This document shows positions 8,501 through 16,037 of a stretch of 31,857 nt of DNA, in pieces. A program made the translations under genes and the position numbers. The stretch is from an uncultured Clostridium sp. (GTDB taxonomy: Bacteria > Bacillota > Clostridia > TANB77 > CAG-508). Numbering within the stretch: position 1 is the stretch's first letter; each line of letters begins with the position of its first letter. Below the pieces are notes generated by a model, which was not told the origin of the DNA, ran no database searches, and was given only the letters and a program-made list of their open reading frames with translations. The stretch is taken from the NCBI GenBank assembly GCA_900553755.1, contig USEX01000015.1, forward strand, positions 1 to 31,857, given 5' to 3'.

Positions 8501-9274
8501 GAATCAAATACATCGGACAGAATAATAATTAATAAAGCTCAAATTTCAGATGATTCAGATGAATATGGAAATGAAATAAAAGATAAAGATTCAATACCAG
8601 ATGAATGGAATGAAGGCGAAGATGATCAAGATATAGAGAAAATAAAAGTACAATATTTTGACTTAGCATTAAGAAAATGGGTAACACAAGCAATAGTAAT
8701 AGATGAAAATGGTCAAGAAACAGTAACAGAAACAGGTCATAAAGCAGAAGATGACCCAGAAGAACTAGTAAAAGTAGATTTAAAGAAGAGCAAGATAAAC
8801 AAAGTGACTGTAAAATTCAGATATAGCATAAGAGTAACAAACGAAGGTCAAATACCTGGATATGTAAAAGAAATAAAAGATTATATACCAGAAGGACTAA
8901 AATTTGTTCAAGAAGATAATCCACAATGGACGCAGATTGAAGAAAATATAATTACAACAGATGCAGCAAAAGATATACTATTACAACCAGGGGAAAGCAC
9001 AGAAGTAGAAGTATTGCTAACATGGATAAATAGTGGAGACAACTTAGGAAAGAAAGTAAACGTAGCAGAAATAAGTAAAGATTACAATGAATTTGAAGCT
9101 CCAGATATAGACTCAACTCCAGATAATCAAAAACCAGGAGAAGATGATATAGATGATGCACCAGTAATCTTATCTGTACAAACCGGTGAAGCACAAAGAT
9201 ATATCGGAATAACAGCAGTTGTTCTAGTAATACTAGCTGGCGGAATTACATTAATAAAGAAATTTGTATTATAA
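5585..9274 (+). CDS. Sortase-anchored surface protein with thioester domain and four DUF11-like repeats
   Basis: This 1229-residue secreted protein starts at ATG 5585. A perfect promoter, an AGAGG ribosome site and a signal peptide (MKKLKKIILS, hydrophobic core, VKAES) support this start over an upstream in-frame ATG at 5423. Residues about 33-190 look like a TQxA-type thioester domain. Cys78 in IYCIKAG and Gln171 in IQQLAIWYF are positioned to form the internal Cys-Gln thioester that such Gram-positive adhesins use for covalent attachment. Four repeats follow, each opening with FDLALRK-like sequence (residues 393, 612, 823, 1025) and containing VTYTIRVYNEG and ITDHLPEQLEF, typical of DUF11 or isopeptide-type stalk modules. 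Acidic linkers (EDDDDFEK) separate them. The C-terminus has SVQTG (1197-1201), a membrane segment and KKFVL, a clostridial sortase signal of the (S/N)xxTG kind. Ligand unknown. Confidence 0.85.
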   Translation: MKKLKKIILSTLIGTLMFTAFSAVNIVKAESAGPIYLGIVSLRKSGYGYKQNDKKVWKIAQYNSTSDTVANTDKLIYCIKAGAGFGSENSSVDIREYNQKFDLRDVSSITEPYSNPLPTGANYNKLMWVIDNMYTKIGEDNATEREAFLSTKISNEFYELLTDDDIDVIQQLAIWYFTNPEGTYHYDDIELKINSIVNDDNSTYKAFEDLYTTDYKNSGDTEGVARQNAAKALYSYYITNADANYVATNTATNPISLEKSNASMQVQGEDYVAGPYKMVDNNTKRDYSISATYKNYGTNTAITPTLGVKDSSGKIVATNKTLQELVGQEFYLMMPTSSKIAGIEMTIVSTYSRRTATYWSVKNAPTTEQPVVIVEDAKETPTVSATIVVPQPFDLALRKFITAVNGVEITNRIPTVDVTALAAGTSTTAVYNHTKDPVRVEIGDIVTYTIRVYNEGKIDGYVEEITDHLPEQLEFIVDDELNQQYGWALSSSTDLRTIKTSFLSVNNETTKGENKLAAFDGTNLDYRDVKVRCKVVATENMADKITNIADITKFTDGDGNTVTDRDSQENNVTLPTGKDLENYKDQEISRGEEYIPGQQDDDDFEKLILKKFDLSLRKFITGVNDKAITSRIPKVDVTALAAGTSTTATYNHLKEPVAVSVGDTVIYTIRVYNEGEVDGYANEITDHLPDQLEFLADNEINKKYGWTVDAQNSKIVKTKYLSKDNGTDNLIQAFDGQELKYKDVQIACKVVATNPMPSKVTNIADITDFVDKNGNTVTDRDSEENNVEIPSNLPDYKDDEINKDYVPGQEDDDDFEKVIIKEFDLALRKFITKVNNTDIKNRYPVFSIDSNGKYTYTHTKDPVMVSNGCIVTYTIRVYNEGNVNGYASLIKDDIPEGLEFLPDNETNKEYRWILLDSEGNETTDATKAVSIATDYLSKDQEKTAKENLLKAFDPNTMTEPDHKDVKVAFKVVESNTSDRIIINKAQISDDSDEYGNEIKDKDSIPDEWNEGEDDQDIEKIKVQYFDLALRKWVTQAIVIDENGQETVTETGHKAEDDPEELVKVDLKKSKINKVTVKFRYSIRVTNEGQIPGYVKEIKDYIPEGLKFVQEDNPQWTQIEENIITTDAAKDILLQPGESTEVEVLLTWINSGDNLGKKVNVAEISKDYNEFEAPDIDSTPDNQKPGEDDIDDAPVILSVQTGEAQRYIGITAVVLVILAGGITLIKKFVL
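6761..9148 (+). repeat. Four tandem protein-coding repeats in the surface protein
   Basis: Repeat units begin at 6761, 7418, 8051 and 8657, spaced 657, 633 and 606 bases. Units 1 and 2 are the closest in sequence: both contain DVTALAAGTSTTA. Units 3 and 4 are more diverged; in unit 4 KFIT is replaced by KWVT. The gradient suggests duplication of the N-terminal pair most recently. Confidence 0.85.
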
Positions 9275-9275
9275 A

Positions 9276-9314
9276 AAATAAAAGAAGTTGTTAAAAAAGC
9301 AACTTCTTTTATTT
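9276..9314 (+). terminator. Rho-independent terminator after the surface protein gene
   Basis: A 15-bp perfect stem (9276-9290 with 9300-9314; core AAAAGAAGTTG/CAACTTCTTTT) with a 9-base loop directly follows the stop codon. The 3' arm is T-rich. Confidence 0.9.
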
Positions 9315-9340
9315 ACTTTAAAAATTGTGTATGTTATAAT
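9312..9340 (+). promoter_or_regulatory. Promoter for the Ig-like protein gene
   Basis: TTTACT (9312-9317), a 17-base spacer and a perfect TATAAT (9335-9340) directly abut the preceding terminator, so the gene begins a new transcription unit. Confidence 0.6.
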
Positions 9341-9374
9341 CTAAACATAATTAAAAATGGAAGGTAGAATAATT

Positions 9375-10325
9375 ATGAACCAGATCTTAATGACTGAAGC
9401 AGTAAATAAAAATGCAAAAAATAAATCAAGAGTATCAAACTCATCAGATATTACGGCAGTAGTAAGATTTTTTGCAATAATTATAATGGTATTTGGATTA
9501 GCACTATCTGGTAGCAGTGCTTTTGGAATGGTACAAAATATTCAAGAAAATAAAAATAAAAGTATTCCCGTAGTTTCTGCACAGCGAAATGGAAATTCTG
9601 TAAAAATAACAGTAAAGAACGATATAGGAATAAAAACTATTAAATATTCTTGGAACGATTCTACTGAGACCGTAGTACAAGGAAGAAATAAAAACCAAGT
9701 AGAAACAACAATAAATATAATTCCTGGAAATAACAAATTGAACATGACAGTAATAGACTCTAATAATGGAACTACTACATATGTAAAAAATTATGTTCAA
9801 GAAGAAAAAGATACAACAGAGCCAGTAATCACAGTACAAAATGAAGATCCAAGAATAAAGATAACGGTTACAGATGATACAGCTTTAGATTACATTATTT
9901 ACAAATATGGTGATAATGAAGAAGTAAAAGTAGAGGCTTCAGAAGATGATCCAACAAAAATAGAAGTATATATAGATAATGTATTAGAAACACAAGTTAC
10001 TTTAAAAATAGAAGCAGTAGATAAAGCACAAAACTTTGCAACAAAGGAGCAACAAGTAAAAGGTGCAACAAAACCAAAAATAGAAGTTGTATCAGACCCA
10101 ACAGACCAATCTTATTTAATAATAAGGGCTTCAGATAATGAAGGATTAAGAATGGTAGTATTTTATATAAATGAAGATGAATATAAAACAGATCCAAATA
10201 CTTCGTTAAATATGAAGAATTTTGAGTATAGACAAAAAGTACCAAAGGGAGAAACAACAATTAAGGTACATGCGTATAACTTAAGTGAACAGGTTAGCGA
10301 GTTTGAAGGAATATATACATATTAA
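9375..10325 (+). CDS. Membrane-anchored extracellular protein with Ig-like beta-sandwich repeats, function unknown
   Basis: The start at 9375 is chosen because GGAAGG lies 10 bases upstream and overlaps the earlier in-frame ATG at 9357. The 316-residue product has a short cytoplasmic N-terminus, one membrane segment (about 25-48; FFAIIIMVFGLALSG) and an extracellular region. That region is made of about three beta-rich units of 80-90 residues: SIPVVSAQRNGNSVKITVKN, then TTEPVITVQNEDPRIKITVTD, then KPKIEVVSDPTDQSYLIIRASD. Each has the look of an Ig-like or bacterial cadherin-like fold, with phrases such as DKAQNFATK typical of bacterial Ig-like domains. There is no catalytic motif and no sorting signal. 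Its ATG follows its own promoter, and two further genes follow closely. A role in surface display or wall sensing is only a guess. Confidence 0.75.
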   Translation: MNQILMTEAVNKNAKNKSRVSNSSDITAVVRFFAIIIMVFGLALSGSSAFGMVQNIQENKNKSIPVVSAQRNGNSVKITVKNDIGIKTIKYSWNDSTETVVQGRNKNQVETTINIIPGNNKLNMTVIDSNNGTTTYVKNYVQEEKDTTEPVITVQNEDPRIKITVTDDTALDYIIYKYGDNEEVKVEASEDDPTKIEVYIDNVLETQVTLKIEAVDKAQNFATKEQQVKGATKPKIEVVSDPTDQSYLIIRASDNEGLRMVVFYINEDEYKTDPNTSLNMKNFEYRQKVPKGETTIKVHAYNLSEQVSEFEGIYTY

Positions 10326-10337
10326 GGAAGAAGGGCA

Positions 10338-11120
10338 ATGACAATAGATATAATAATATTACAATATATTTTCTACTTTATAATATATTCAATATCTGGA
10401 TGGATATTAGAATCAGTATATAGATCTTTTTGTGAAAAGAAATTAATAAATAGTGGATTTATGACCGGACCGTATTGCCCAATATACGGTTTTGGTGCCA
10501 TATTTATGCAATTATTATTGAAAAACTTTAAATCAGATATAACTTTATTATTTGTTATAAGCTTTGTTGTATTAACATTTTGGGAATATGTGGTTGGAGA
10601 GTGTATGGAAAAAATATTTCATACGAAATATTGGGATTATTCAGACCAAAGAATAAATATACAAGGAAGAGTGTGTTTAAAAAACTCTATATTTTGGGGA
10701 GTTTTAGGAGTTGTATTTATTTTAGCAATTGAACCGATGGTAGAAAAATTAACAGCAGGTATAGGAACTAGAAATCTGCTTTATATAGATATTGCTGTTG
10801 GAATTATAATGATAGTAGACCTTATAGCAAGCAGTATAAAAGTAAGTTCAATATCTAAGAAAATGCAAGAATTGAAATCGTTAGGTGACAAAATAAAAAC
10901 ACAAAGCAAAGTTAAAATATCAGAGCATCTAACAGAATTAGAACTAAAATATAATAAATTACAGATGGCATTATATAAACAGTTAACAAGACTAAAAAAT
11001 GCCTTTCCAACCATGCAATGGGATACAGCTAATAAATTTTTAAATCAAAAATTAGATACAAAAGAAATTAGAGAAAAAATTAAAGACTTAAAATCTAAAG
11101 CAAAAAATAAATCTAAATAG
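10338..11120 (+). CDS. Putative ABC-transporter permease, CmpB-type integral membrane protein
   Basis: This 260-residue integral membrane protein has about five or six hydrophobic segments in its first 170 residues. The signature GWILESVYRSF followed by NSGFMTGPYCPIYGFGA is characteristic of the family annotated as 'putative ABC-transporter type IV' (ABC_trans_CmpB). The biochemical role is poorly defined, and no ATP-binding subunit is encoded nearby, so transport activity is not established. The C-terminal 90 residues (about 170-260) are basic, helical and probably coiled coil (KKMQELKSLGDKIK). GGAAGAAGGG serves as ribosome site 12 bases after the previous gene, and the next gene begins 10 bases after the stop, indicating one operon. 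Confidence 0.75.
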   Translation: MTIDIIILQYIFYFIIYSISGWILESVYRSFCEKKLINSGFMTGPYCPIYGFGAIFMQLLLKNFKSDITLLFVISFVVLTFWEYVVGECMEKIFHTKYWDYSDQRINIQGRVCLKNSIFWGVLGVVFILAIEPMVEKLTAGIGTRNLLYIDIAVGIIMIVDLIASSIKVSSISKKMQELKSLGDKIKTQSKVKISEHLTELELKYNKLQMALYKQLTRLKNAFPTMQWDTANKFLNQKLDTKEIREKIKDLKSKAKNKSK

Positions 11121-11129
11121 GAGGAAAAA

Positions 11130-12053
11130 ATGAGGGAGATATACATCATAGATGGTGAAAAAGAACTAGAATGTGAGCTTCAAAAAAGGTTTGCACGTGA
11201 TAAAATGTTTAAATTTAAAAGAGGAAATATACAGAATTTAGATTCAGCATTAAAGGATATTCCTGCTCTTATTATAATAAATGAAGATGGAATCCAAGAA
11301 AATGTAGTAGAATTATGTGGAAAAATAAGAGACAATGACGATAATGCTATTACCCCTATAATCGTAATTTCTTCTAATCAAGAAAAAGAGCACAAATGGG
11401 AAATACTAAAAGCTACAGCCTCATATGTAATAAAAACTCCAATAGATATAGAAATGATGTATTATACAATAGTAAATATTATAGAATTACTATATATTAA
11501 TAGAAAGGTAAGCCCACTAACAAGTTTGCCAGGAAATGTGCAAATACAAGCTGAAATGAAGAAAAGATTGTCAAAAAAAGAATACTTTGTAATGCTATAT
11601 ATAGATTTGGACAACTTTAAAGCTTACAATGATGTTTACGGTTTTAGTGCTGGTGATGAAATGATTAAATTTACAGCCAGAACGATAGTAAATAATGTAC
11701 ATAAAAATGAAGAAGATAATAATTTCGTTGGTCATATAGGTGGAGATGATTTTATTGCAATCGTAGAAGATAAAAAATACGAAGAAATATGCCAAGGGAT
11801 AATTGCTGAATTTGATAAAGGTGTATCTAAATACTTCAATAAAGAAGATATAGAAAAGGGCTATTTGGAGGTACCAAATAGAAAAGGAATAGTAGAAGAA
11901 TTTCCAATTACATCAATTTCCATAGGAGCAGTTGAAGTAGATGTTGGAAGATTCAACAATACATTAGAAATAGGCGAAGTAGGCGCTCAAGTAAAGCATC
12001 TATCTAAAACAATACAAGGAAGTACTTATGTAATAAACAGAAGGCAAGAATAG
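11130..12053 (+). CDS. Diguanylate cyclase with degenerate receiver-like N-terminus (GGDEF protein)
   Basis: This 307-residue cytoplasmic protein has a receiver-like N-terminal domain (about 1-120): REIYIIDGEKE, ALIIINEDG, PIIVISS and YVIKTP occupy the places of the usual beta strands. The phosphoacceptor aspartate position is Asn51, so phosphorylation is unlikely. The GGDEF domain (about 128-300) has LTSLPGN, YIDLDNFKAYND (metal-binding Asp159) and GGDDF (204-208). This accepted variant predicts an active enzyme making cyclic di-GMP from two GTP. No RxxD product-inhibition site precedes GGDDF. An AGGAGG site precedes the ATG. The gene follows the CmpB-type gene in the same operon and sits just before a c-di-AMP phosphodiesterase gene. 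The target of the signal is unknown. Confidence 0.88.
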   Translation: MREIYIIDGEKELECELQKRFARDKMFKFKRGNIQNLDSALKDIPALIIINEDGIQENVVELCGKIRDNDDNAITPIIVISSNQEKEHKWEILKATASYVIKTPIDIEMMYYTIVNIIELLYINRKVSPLTSLPGNVQIQAEMKKRLSKKEYFVMLYIDLDNFKAYNDVYGFSAGDEMIKFTARTIVNNVHKNEEDNNFVGHIGGDDFIAIVEDKKYEEICQGIIAEFDKGVSKYFNKEDIEKGYLEVPNRKGIVEEFPITSISIGAVEVDVGRFNNTLEIGEVGAQVKHLSKTIQGSTYVINRRQE

Positions 12054-12071
12054 CTACAAATACGCTTGAAA

Positions 12072-12100
12072 TTGACAAAAGAGCTGAAATAGAGTAAAAT
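12072..12100 (+). promoter_or_regulatory. Sigma-A promoter for the gdpP operon
   Basis: A perfect TTGACA (12072-12077) and TAAAAT (12095-12100) are separated by 17 bases, about 44 bases before the gdpP start. This is the best -35 box in the window and probably drives the gdpP-rplI-dnaB-tilS run. Confidence 0.8.
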
Positions 12101-12143
12101 ATATTCTGTATGATAAAAGAAAAATAGCCGCAAGGTTAAGAAA

Positions 12144-14171
12144 ATGAGAGGTAATATGCCGAATAGTAAATTTAAAATAGAAAGCTTAGTTTCAAGAATA
12201 AAAATATATTTAGTAATAATAGCAATATTATTAATTGTATTGTGTTTTATTGAGGAGAAAGCTATAATTCCCTCAATAATCTTCTATATAATAGTAATAT
12301 TATATACATTGTGGTCAAACCAAAAAAGAAAGACGGAAATATCAGAACATATTAATGAGCTTACATTAAACGTGGATAAAGCTGCACAAAGCACAATAAT
12401 AAATTCACCATTTCCATTGATAATATTAGAAACAAATGGAAATATAATTTGGAAAAGTAGCAAGTTTGTAAAAGAATTTTCGAATATAGATATAGGAACA
12501 CATCTAAACGATATAATTAAAGAATTAAGAATAAAAATAGAGAACCAGAAAAATCAAGCCGAAGTATCAATATGCGAGAAGATGCTTATAGGAAATAAAA
12601 CATACAAAATAATAGGTGAGTATGTAAAATCTGGTTCAAGAGATAAAAAGAACTCTAAAGAATATATGGCAACAATATATTTTTTAGATGAGAGCAATTA
12701 TGAAGAATTGTTACAAAAATATAATGATTCCAGAATAAATGTTGGTATAATAATGATTGACAACTATGAGGAATTAATGCAAAGAGCAACCAGCGAAGAA
12801 AAAGCGCAATTAATGTCGAATATAGAGAGAAGCATATATGCTTGGGTAAACAAATTTGAGGGGATATCTATAAAATCGGAAAGAGATACTTTTATATGTA
12901 TCTTTGAAGAAAAATGGGTTGAAGAGATTATAAATCAAAAATTTGATATTTTGGACGAAATAAAAGAACTTAAAACTGAAGACAAATTGCAAACAACTTT
13001 AAGCATTGCTATTACGGAAGATGGCAAAACAAACTTTGAAAAATATAAATCTGCAAAAGCAGTTATAGAAATTGCTTTAGGCAGAGGTGGAGACCAAGCA
13101 ATTGTTAAACAACATGAAAAATATACATTCTTTGGAGGTAGAACACCAGAATTAGAAAAGCGTACTAAAGTAAAGGCAAGAACTGTGTCACAAGCTTTAG
13201 AAGAACTAATAAAAGGTGCAAGCAATGTTATTATAATGGGTCATACCAATAGCGATATAGATGCTATGGGAGCAAGCATTGGATTAAGAAAAATAGTGCA
13301 AACAGTAGGAAAAGAAGCTTACATAGTAAATAATACTTACGGAACTAGCTTAGATAATTTTATAAAAGATTTAAGCCAAGTAAAAGAGTATGAAAAAGTT
13401 ATAATAGATAAAAACGAAGCTCTTGATAAAATAAATCAAGATTCATTACTAATAATCGCAGATACAGATAAAAAGAATTATGTGGAAGTGCCTGAATTGC
13501 TAGATAAAACAAATAAAATAGTAATTGTAGACCACCACAGAAGAGGAACTGATTATATAGAAAATGCTATTTTAACATTTCACGAAGTTTATGCTTCATC
13601 AGCATGTGAGCTTGTAACAGAGTTGTTGGAATATTCGGAAAAAGACATAAAGCTAGATACAATAGAAGTTGAAGCTCTGTATGCTGGAATAATGATGGAT
13701 ACAAAAAACTTTACTTTTAAAACAGGTGTTAGAACTTTCGAAGCAGCTGCATATTTAAGAAAATGTGGAGTTGATATAATAAGAGTAAAGAAATGGTTCC
13801 AAAGCGATTTAGAAACATACAACAAAATATCTGAAATAGTAGCAAATGCAGAAGTAATAAATGATAATATAGCAATATCTATTTATGAAAAAGAAGATTT
13901 AGATGCAAATGTAACTTGCGCAAAAGCTGCAGATGAATTATTAACTATAAGCAATATCACAGCATCTTTCGTAATAGGAAAAATAGGAGATAAAATTTGT
14001 ATAAGTGGTAGATCTATAGGAGATATAAATGTTCAGGTTATACTAGAAAAGCTTGGCGGTGGCGGACATATAACTGTAGCCGGAGCACAAATAGAAGGTA
14101 TGACTCAAGAAGAAGTAAAGCAAGAATTAATAATCAGGATAAATGAATATTTTACAGAAGTTGGATGCTAA
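12144..14171 (+). CDS. gdpP: Cyclic-di-AMP phosphodiesterase GdpP (YybT)
   Basis: This 675-residue protein degrades c-di-AMP to pApA and so controls potassium and osmolyte balance and wall stress responses. It has two N-terminal membrane segments (about 19-36 and 42-57), a PAS-like region (about 75-180), a degenerate GGDEF domain in which SERDTFICIFEE replaces the catalytic motif, and a DHH-DHHA1 phosphodiesterase. The metal-binding motifs are complete: MGHTNSDIDAMG (about 364-375), ADTDK, VDHHRRG (about 461-467) and GGGGHITVAGAQ near 637-648. The order gdpP-rplI-dnaB matches the yybT-rplI-dnaC arrangement of many Bacillota. AAGG eight bases upstream favours ATG 12144; an alternative ATG at 12156 has AGAGG only four bases away. 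Confidence 0.95.
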   Translation: MRGNMPNSKFKIESLVSRIKIYLVIIAILLIVLCFIEEKAIIPSIIFYIIVILYTLWSNQKRKTEISEHINELTLNVDKAAQSTIINSPFPLIILETNGNIIWKSSKFVKEFSNIDIGTHLNDIIKELRIKIENQKNQAEVSICEKMLIGNKTYKIIGEYVKSGSRDKKNSKEYMATIYFLDESNYEELLQKYNDSRINVGIIMIDNYEELMQRATSEEKAQLMSNIERSIYAWVNKFEGISIKSERDTFICIFEEKWVEEIINQKFDILDEIKELKTEDKLQTTLSIAITEDGKTNFEKYKSAKAVIEIALGRGGDQAIVKQHEKYTFFGGRTPELEKRTKVKARTVSQALEELIKGASNVIIMGHTNSDIDAMGASIGLRKIVQTVGKEAYIVNNTYGTSLDNFIKDLSQVKEYEKVIIDKNEALDKINQDSLLIIADTDKKNYVEVPELLDKTNKIVIVDHHRRGTDYIENAILTFHEVYASSACELVTELLEYSEKDIKLDTIEVEALYAGIMMDTKNFTFKTGVRTFEAAAYLRKCGVDIIRVKKWFQSDLETYNKISEIVANAEVINDNIAISIYEKEDLDANVTCAKAADELLTISNITASFVIGKIGDKICISGRSIGDINVQVILEKLGGGGHITVAGAQIEGMTQEEVKQELIIRINEYFTEVGC

Positions 14172-14190
14172 TATTCATAGCATCCATTTA
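14162..14190 (+). terminator. Hairpin across the gdpP stop codon, weak terminator or attenuator before rplI
   Basis: TGGATGCTA (14162-14170) and TAGCATCCA (14178-14186) form a perfect 9-bp stem with a 7-base loop that includes part of the stop codon. Only TTTAT follows, so termination is probably partial. It may reduce read-through or stabilise the downstream rplI-dnaB message. Confidence 0.5.
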
Positions 14191-14220
14191 TAATATATAA
14201 AAGTCAAGGAGAAAAAAACT

Positions 14221-14670
14221 ATGAAAGTTATTTTATTAGAAAACATTAAAAATGTAGGGAAAAAAGATGAAGTAATTAATGCAAGCGATGGATATGCAAG
14301 AAATTATTTATTTCCTAAAAAATTAGCAGTAGAAGCTAATACAGAAAACATGAGCAAATTAAAATCAAGAGAAAATGCAGATAAATATAGAAAAGATCAA
14401 GAAAGAAAACAAGCCGAAGAAATAGCAAAAAAGATGCAAGGAATAATGCTAAAAGTAAAAGTAAAAGCTGGAGAGAATGGAAAAATATTTGGTGGAGTAA
14501 CCAGCAAAGAAATATCTGACGAATTAAAGAAACAATATCAAATAGAGGTAGATAAAAAGAAAATATTATTATCTGAAAATATTAAAAATCTAGGAATGTT
14601 TGTAGTTGATATAAAATTATACGAGGGAGTATTAGGAAAACTAAAGGTAGATGTAATAAGTAAAGACTAA
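14221..14670 (+). CDS. rplI: 50S ribosomal protein L9 (bL9)
   Basis: This 149-residue protein has the full bL9 layout. The N-terminal RNA-binding domain (MKVILLENIKNVGKKDEV, then GYARNYLFPK) is followed by a long connecting helix (about 40-78, ENADKYRKDQERKQAEEIAK). The C-terminal domain contains GENGKIFGGVTSKEI and ends SKD. It binds 23S rRNA near the L1 stalk and affects frame maintenance. The length is standard. AAGGAG precedes the ATG at good spacing, and dnaB starts 19 bases after the stop. Confidence 0.98.
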   Translation: MKVILLENIKNVGKKDEVINASDGYARNYLFPKKLAVEANTENMSKLKSRENADKYRKDQERKQAEEIAKKMQGIMLKVKVKAGENGKIFGGVTSKEISDELKKQYQIEVDKKKILLSENIKNLGMFVVDIKLYEGVLGKLKVDVISKD

Positions 14671-14688
14671 AATTAGGAGGTTGTATTT

Positions 14689-16020
14689 ATGGACTTAGGA
14701 AAAATACCACCACAAGATATAGAGGCAGAGCAAGCTGTGCTAGGAAGTATGCTTACAGACCAAGATGCTGTTATTGCAGCTATTGAAGTTTTAAAAGAAG
14801 ATGACTTCTACAGAGAAGACAACAAAATTATATACACTGCTTTATTAAACATATATAACAGAGCAGAGCCAATAGATATAATAACACTAAAATCTGAATT
14901 ATCTTCAATGGGAAAACTAGAGGCTGTAGGTGGACTGGAATATATTGCACAATTACCAGATAAAGTACCAACAACTGCCAATGTTGAAAGATATGTAAAA
15001 ATAGTAGAAGAGAAATCTATGCTAAGAAATCTAGTTAAAACTGCAAATGAAATAATAAACTTAGGCTATGACGAAACTGAAAACGTAGAAGATATTATGG
15101 ATATTGCAGAAAAAAAGATTTTTGATGTAATGCAAAGAAAAAATTCAAAAGGATACACACCTATAAAAGATATATTGATAGACTCTTTTACACAATTAGA
15201 GAATTTGTATAATCAAAAAGGTAGTATAACTGGAGTGCCAAGCGGATTTGTGGAGCTAGATAGAAAAACGGCAGGTCTTCATGGTTCTGAACTTATATTG
15301 ATTGCAGCAAGACCTGCAATGGGAAAAACTGCATTTGCATTAAATATAGGTACATATGCAGCAACAAGAGCAGGATGCCCAGTTGCAATATTCAGCTTAG
15401 AAATGAGTAAAGAGCAATTGGCTAACAGAATTTTGTGTAGTGAAGCATTAGTAGATAGCAATAAAGTTAGAACTGGTGAATTGGAAGACGAAGAATGGGG
15501 AAAGCTAGCACAAACATCTGGAGAACTTTCAACTGCAGAAATATATGTGGATGATACACCAGGAATTTCTGTAATGGAAATAAGAGCAAAATGTAGAAAG
15601 CTAAAATTAGAAAAAAATATTGGCTTAGTTATAATTGATTATTTACAATTGATACAAGGCTCGGGAAAAAGAGGAGCAAGCAGAGAACAAGAAATTGCCG
15701 AAATTAGTAGGTCGTTAAAGATATTAGCTAAGGAATTAAATGTTCCTGTTATAGCACTATCACAGCTATCAAGAGCTGTAGAAGGAAGACCGGACCACCG
15801 ACCAATGCTTTCAGATTTGCGTGAATCTGGATCAATAGAGCAAGATGCTGATATAGTTATGTTTTTATACAGAGATGATTACTATAATGAAAATTCTGAA
15901 AAGAAAAATATAGCAGAAGTAATAATTGCAAAACAAAGATCTGGCTCAACAGGAACTGTAGAGCTAGCATGGTTAGGAAACTATACGAAATTTGCAAACT
16001 TAGAAAGATATAGGGAATAG
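14689..16020 (+). CDS. dnaB: Replicative DNA helicase DnaB
   Basis: This 443-residue hexameric 5'-3' helicase unwinds DNA at the replication fork. The N-terminal domain (about 1-110; PPQDIEAEQAVLGSMLTD) is the usual primase-interacting helical module. The RecA-like domain carries SGFVELDRKTAGLHGSELI, Walker A ARPAMGKT (207-214), Walker B VIIDYLQL (about 314-321), SQLSRAVE and DLRESGSIEQDADIVMFLYR, which includes the arginine-finger region. It ends with the family's usual LAWLGNYTKFANLE segment. No intein or insertion interrupts it. AGGAGG is the ribosome site, and tilS begins 17 bases after the stop. Confidence 0.98.
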   Translation: MDLGKIPPQDIEAEQAVLGSMLTDQDAVIAAIEVLKEDDFYREDNKIIYTALLNIYNRAEPIDIITLKSELSSMGKLEAVGGLEYIAQLPDKVPTTANVERYVKIVEEKSMLRNLVKTANEIINLGYDETENVEDIMDIAEKKIFDVMQRKNSKGYTPIKDILIDSFTQLENLYNQKGSITGVPSGFVELDRKTAGLHGSELILIAARPAMGKTAFALNIGTYAATRAGCPVAIFSLEMSKEQLANRILCSEALVDSNKVRTGELEDEEWGKLAQTSGELSTAEIYVDDTPGISVMEIRAKCRKLKLEKNIGLVIIDYLQLIQGSGKRGASREQEIAEISRSLKILAKELNVPVIALSQLSRAVEGRPDHRPMLSDLRESGSIEQDADIVMFLYRDDYYNENSEKKNIAEVIIAKQRSGSTGTVELAWLGNYTKFANLERYRE

Positions 16021-16037
16021 CATAAAGGATAAATTAG

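Noticed and set aside
6761..9148. DNA repeats that might be CRISPR or a mobile array
   Set aside because: The repetition is long, diverged and in frame; it encodes protein domains of the surface protein.
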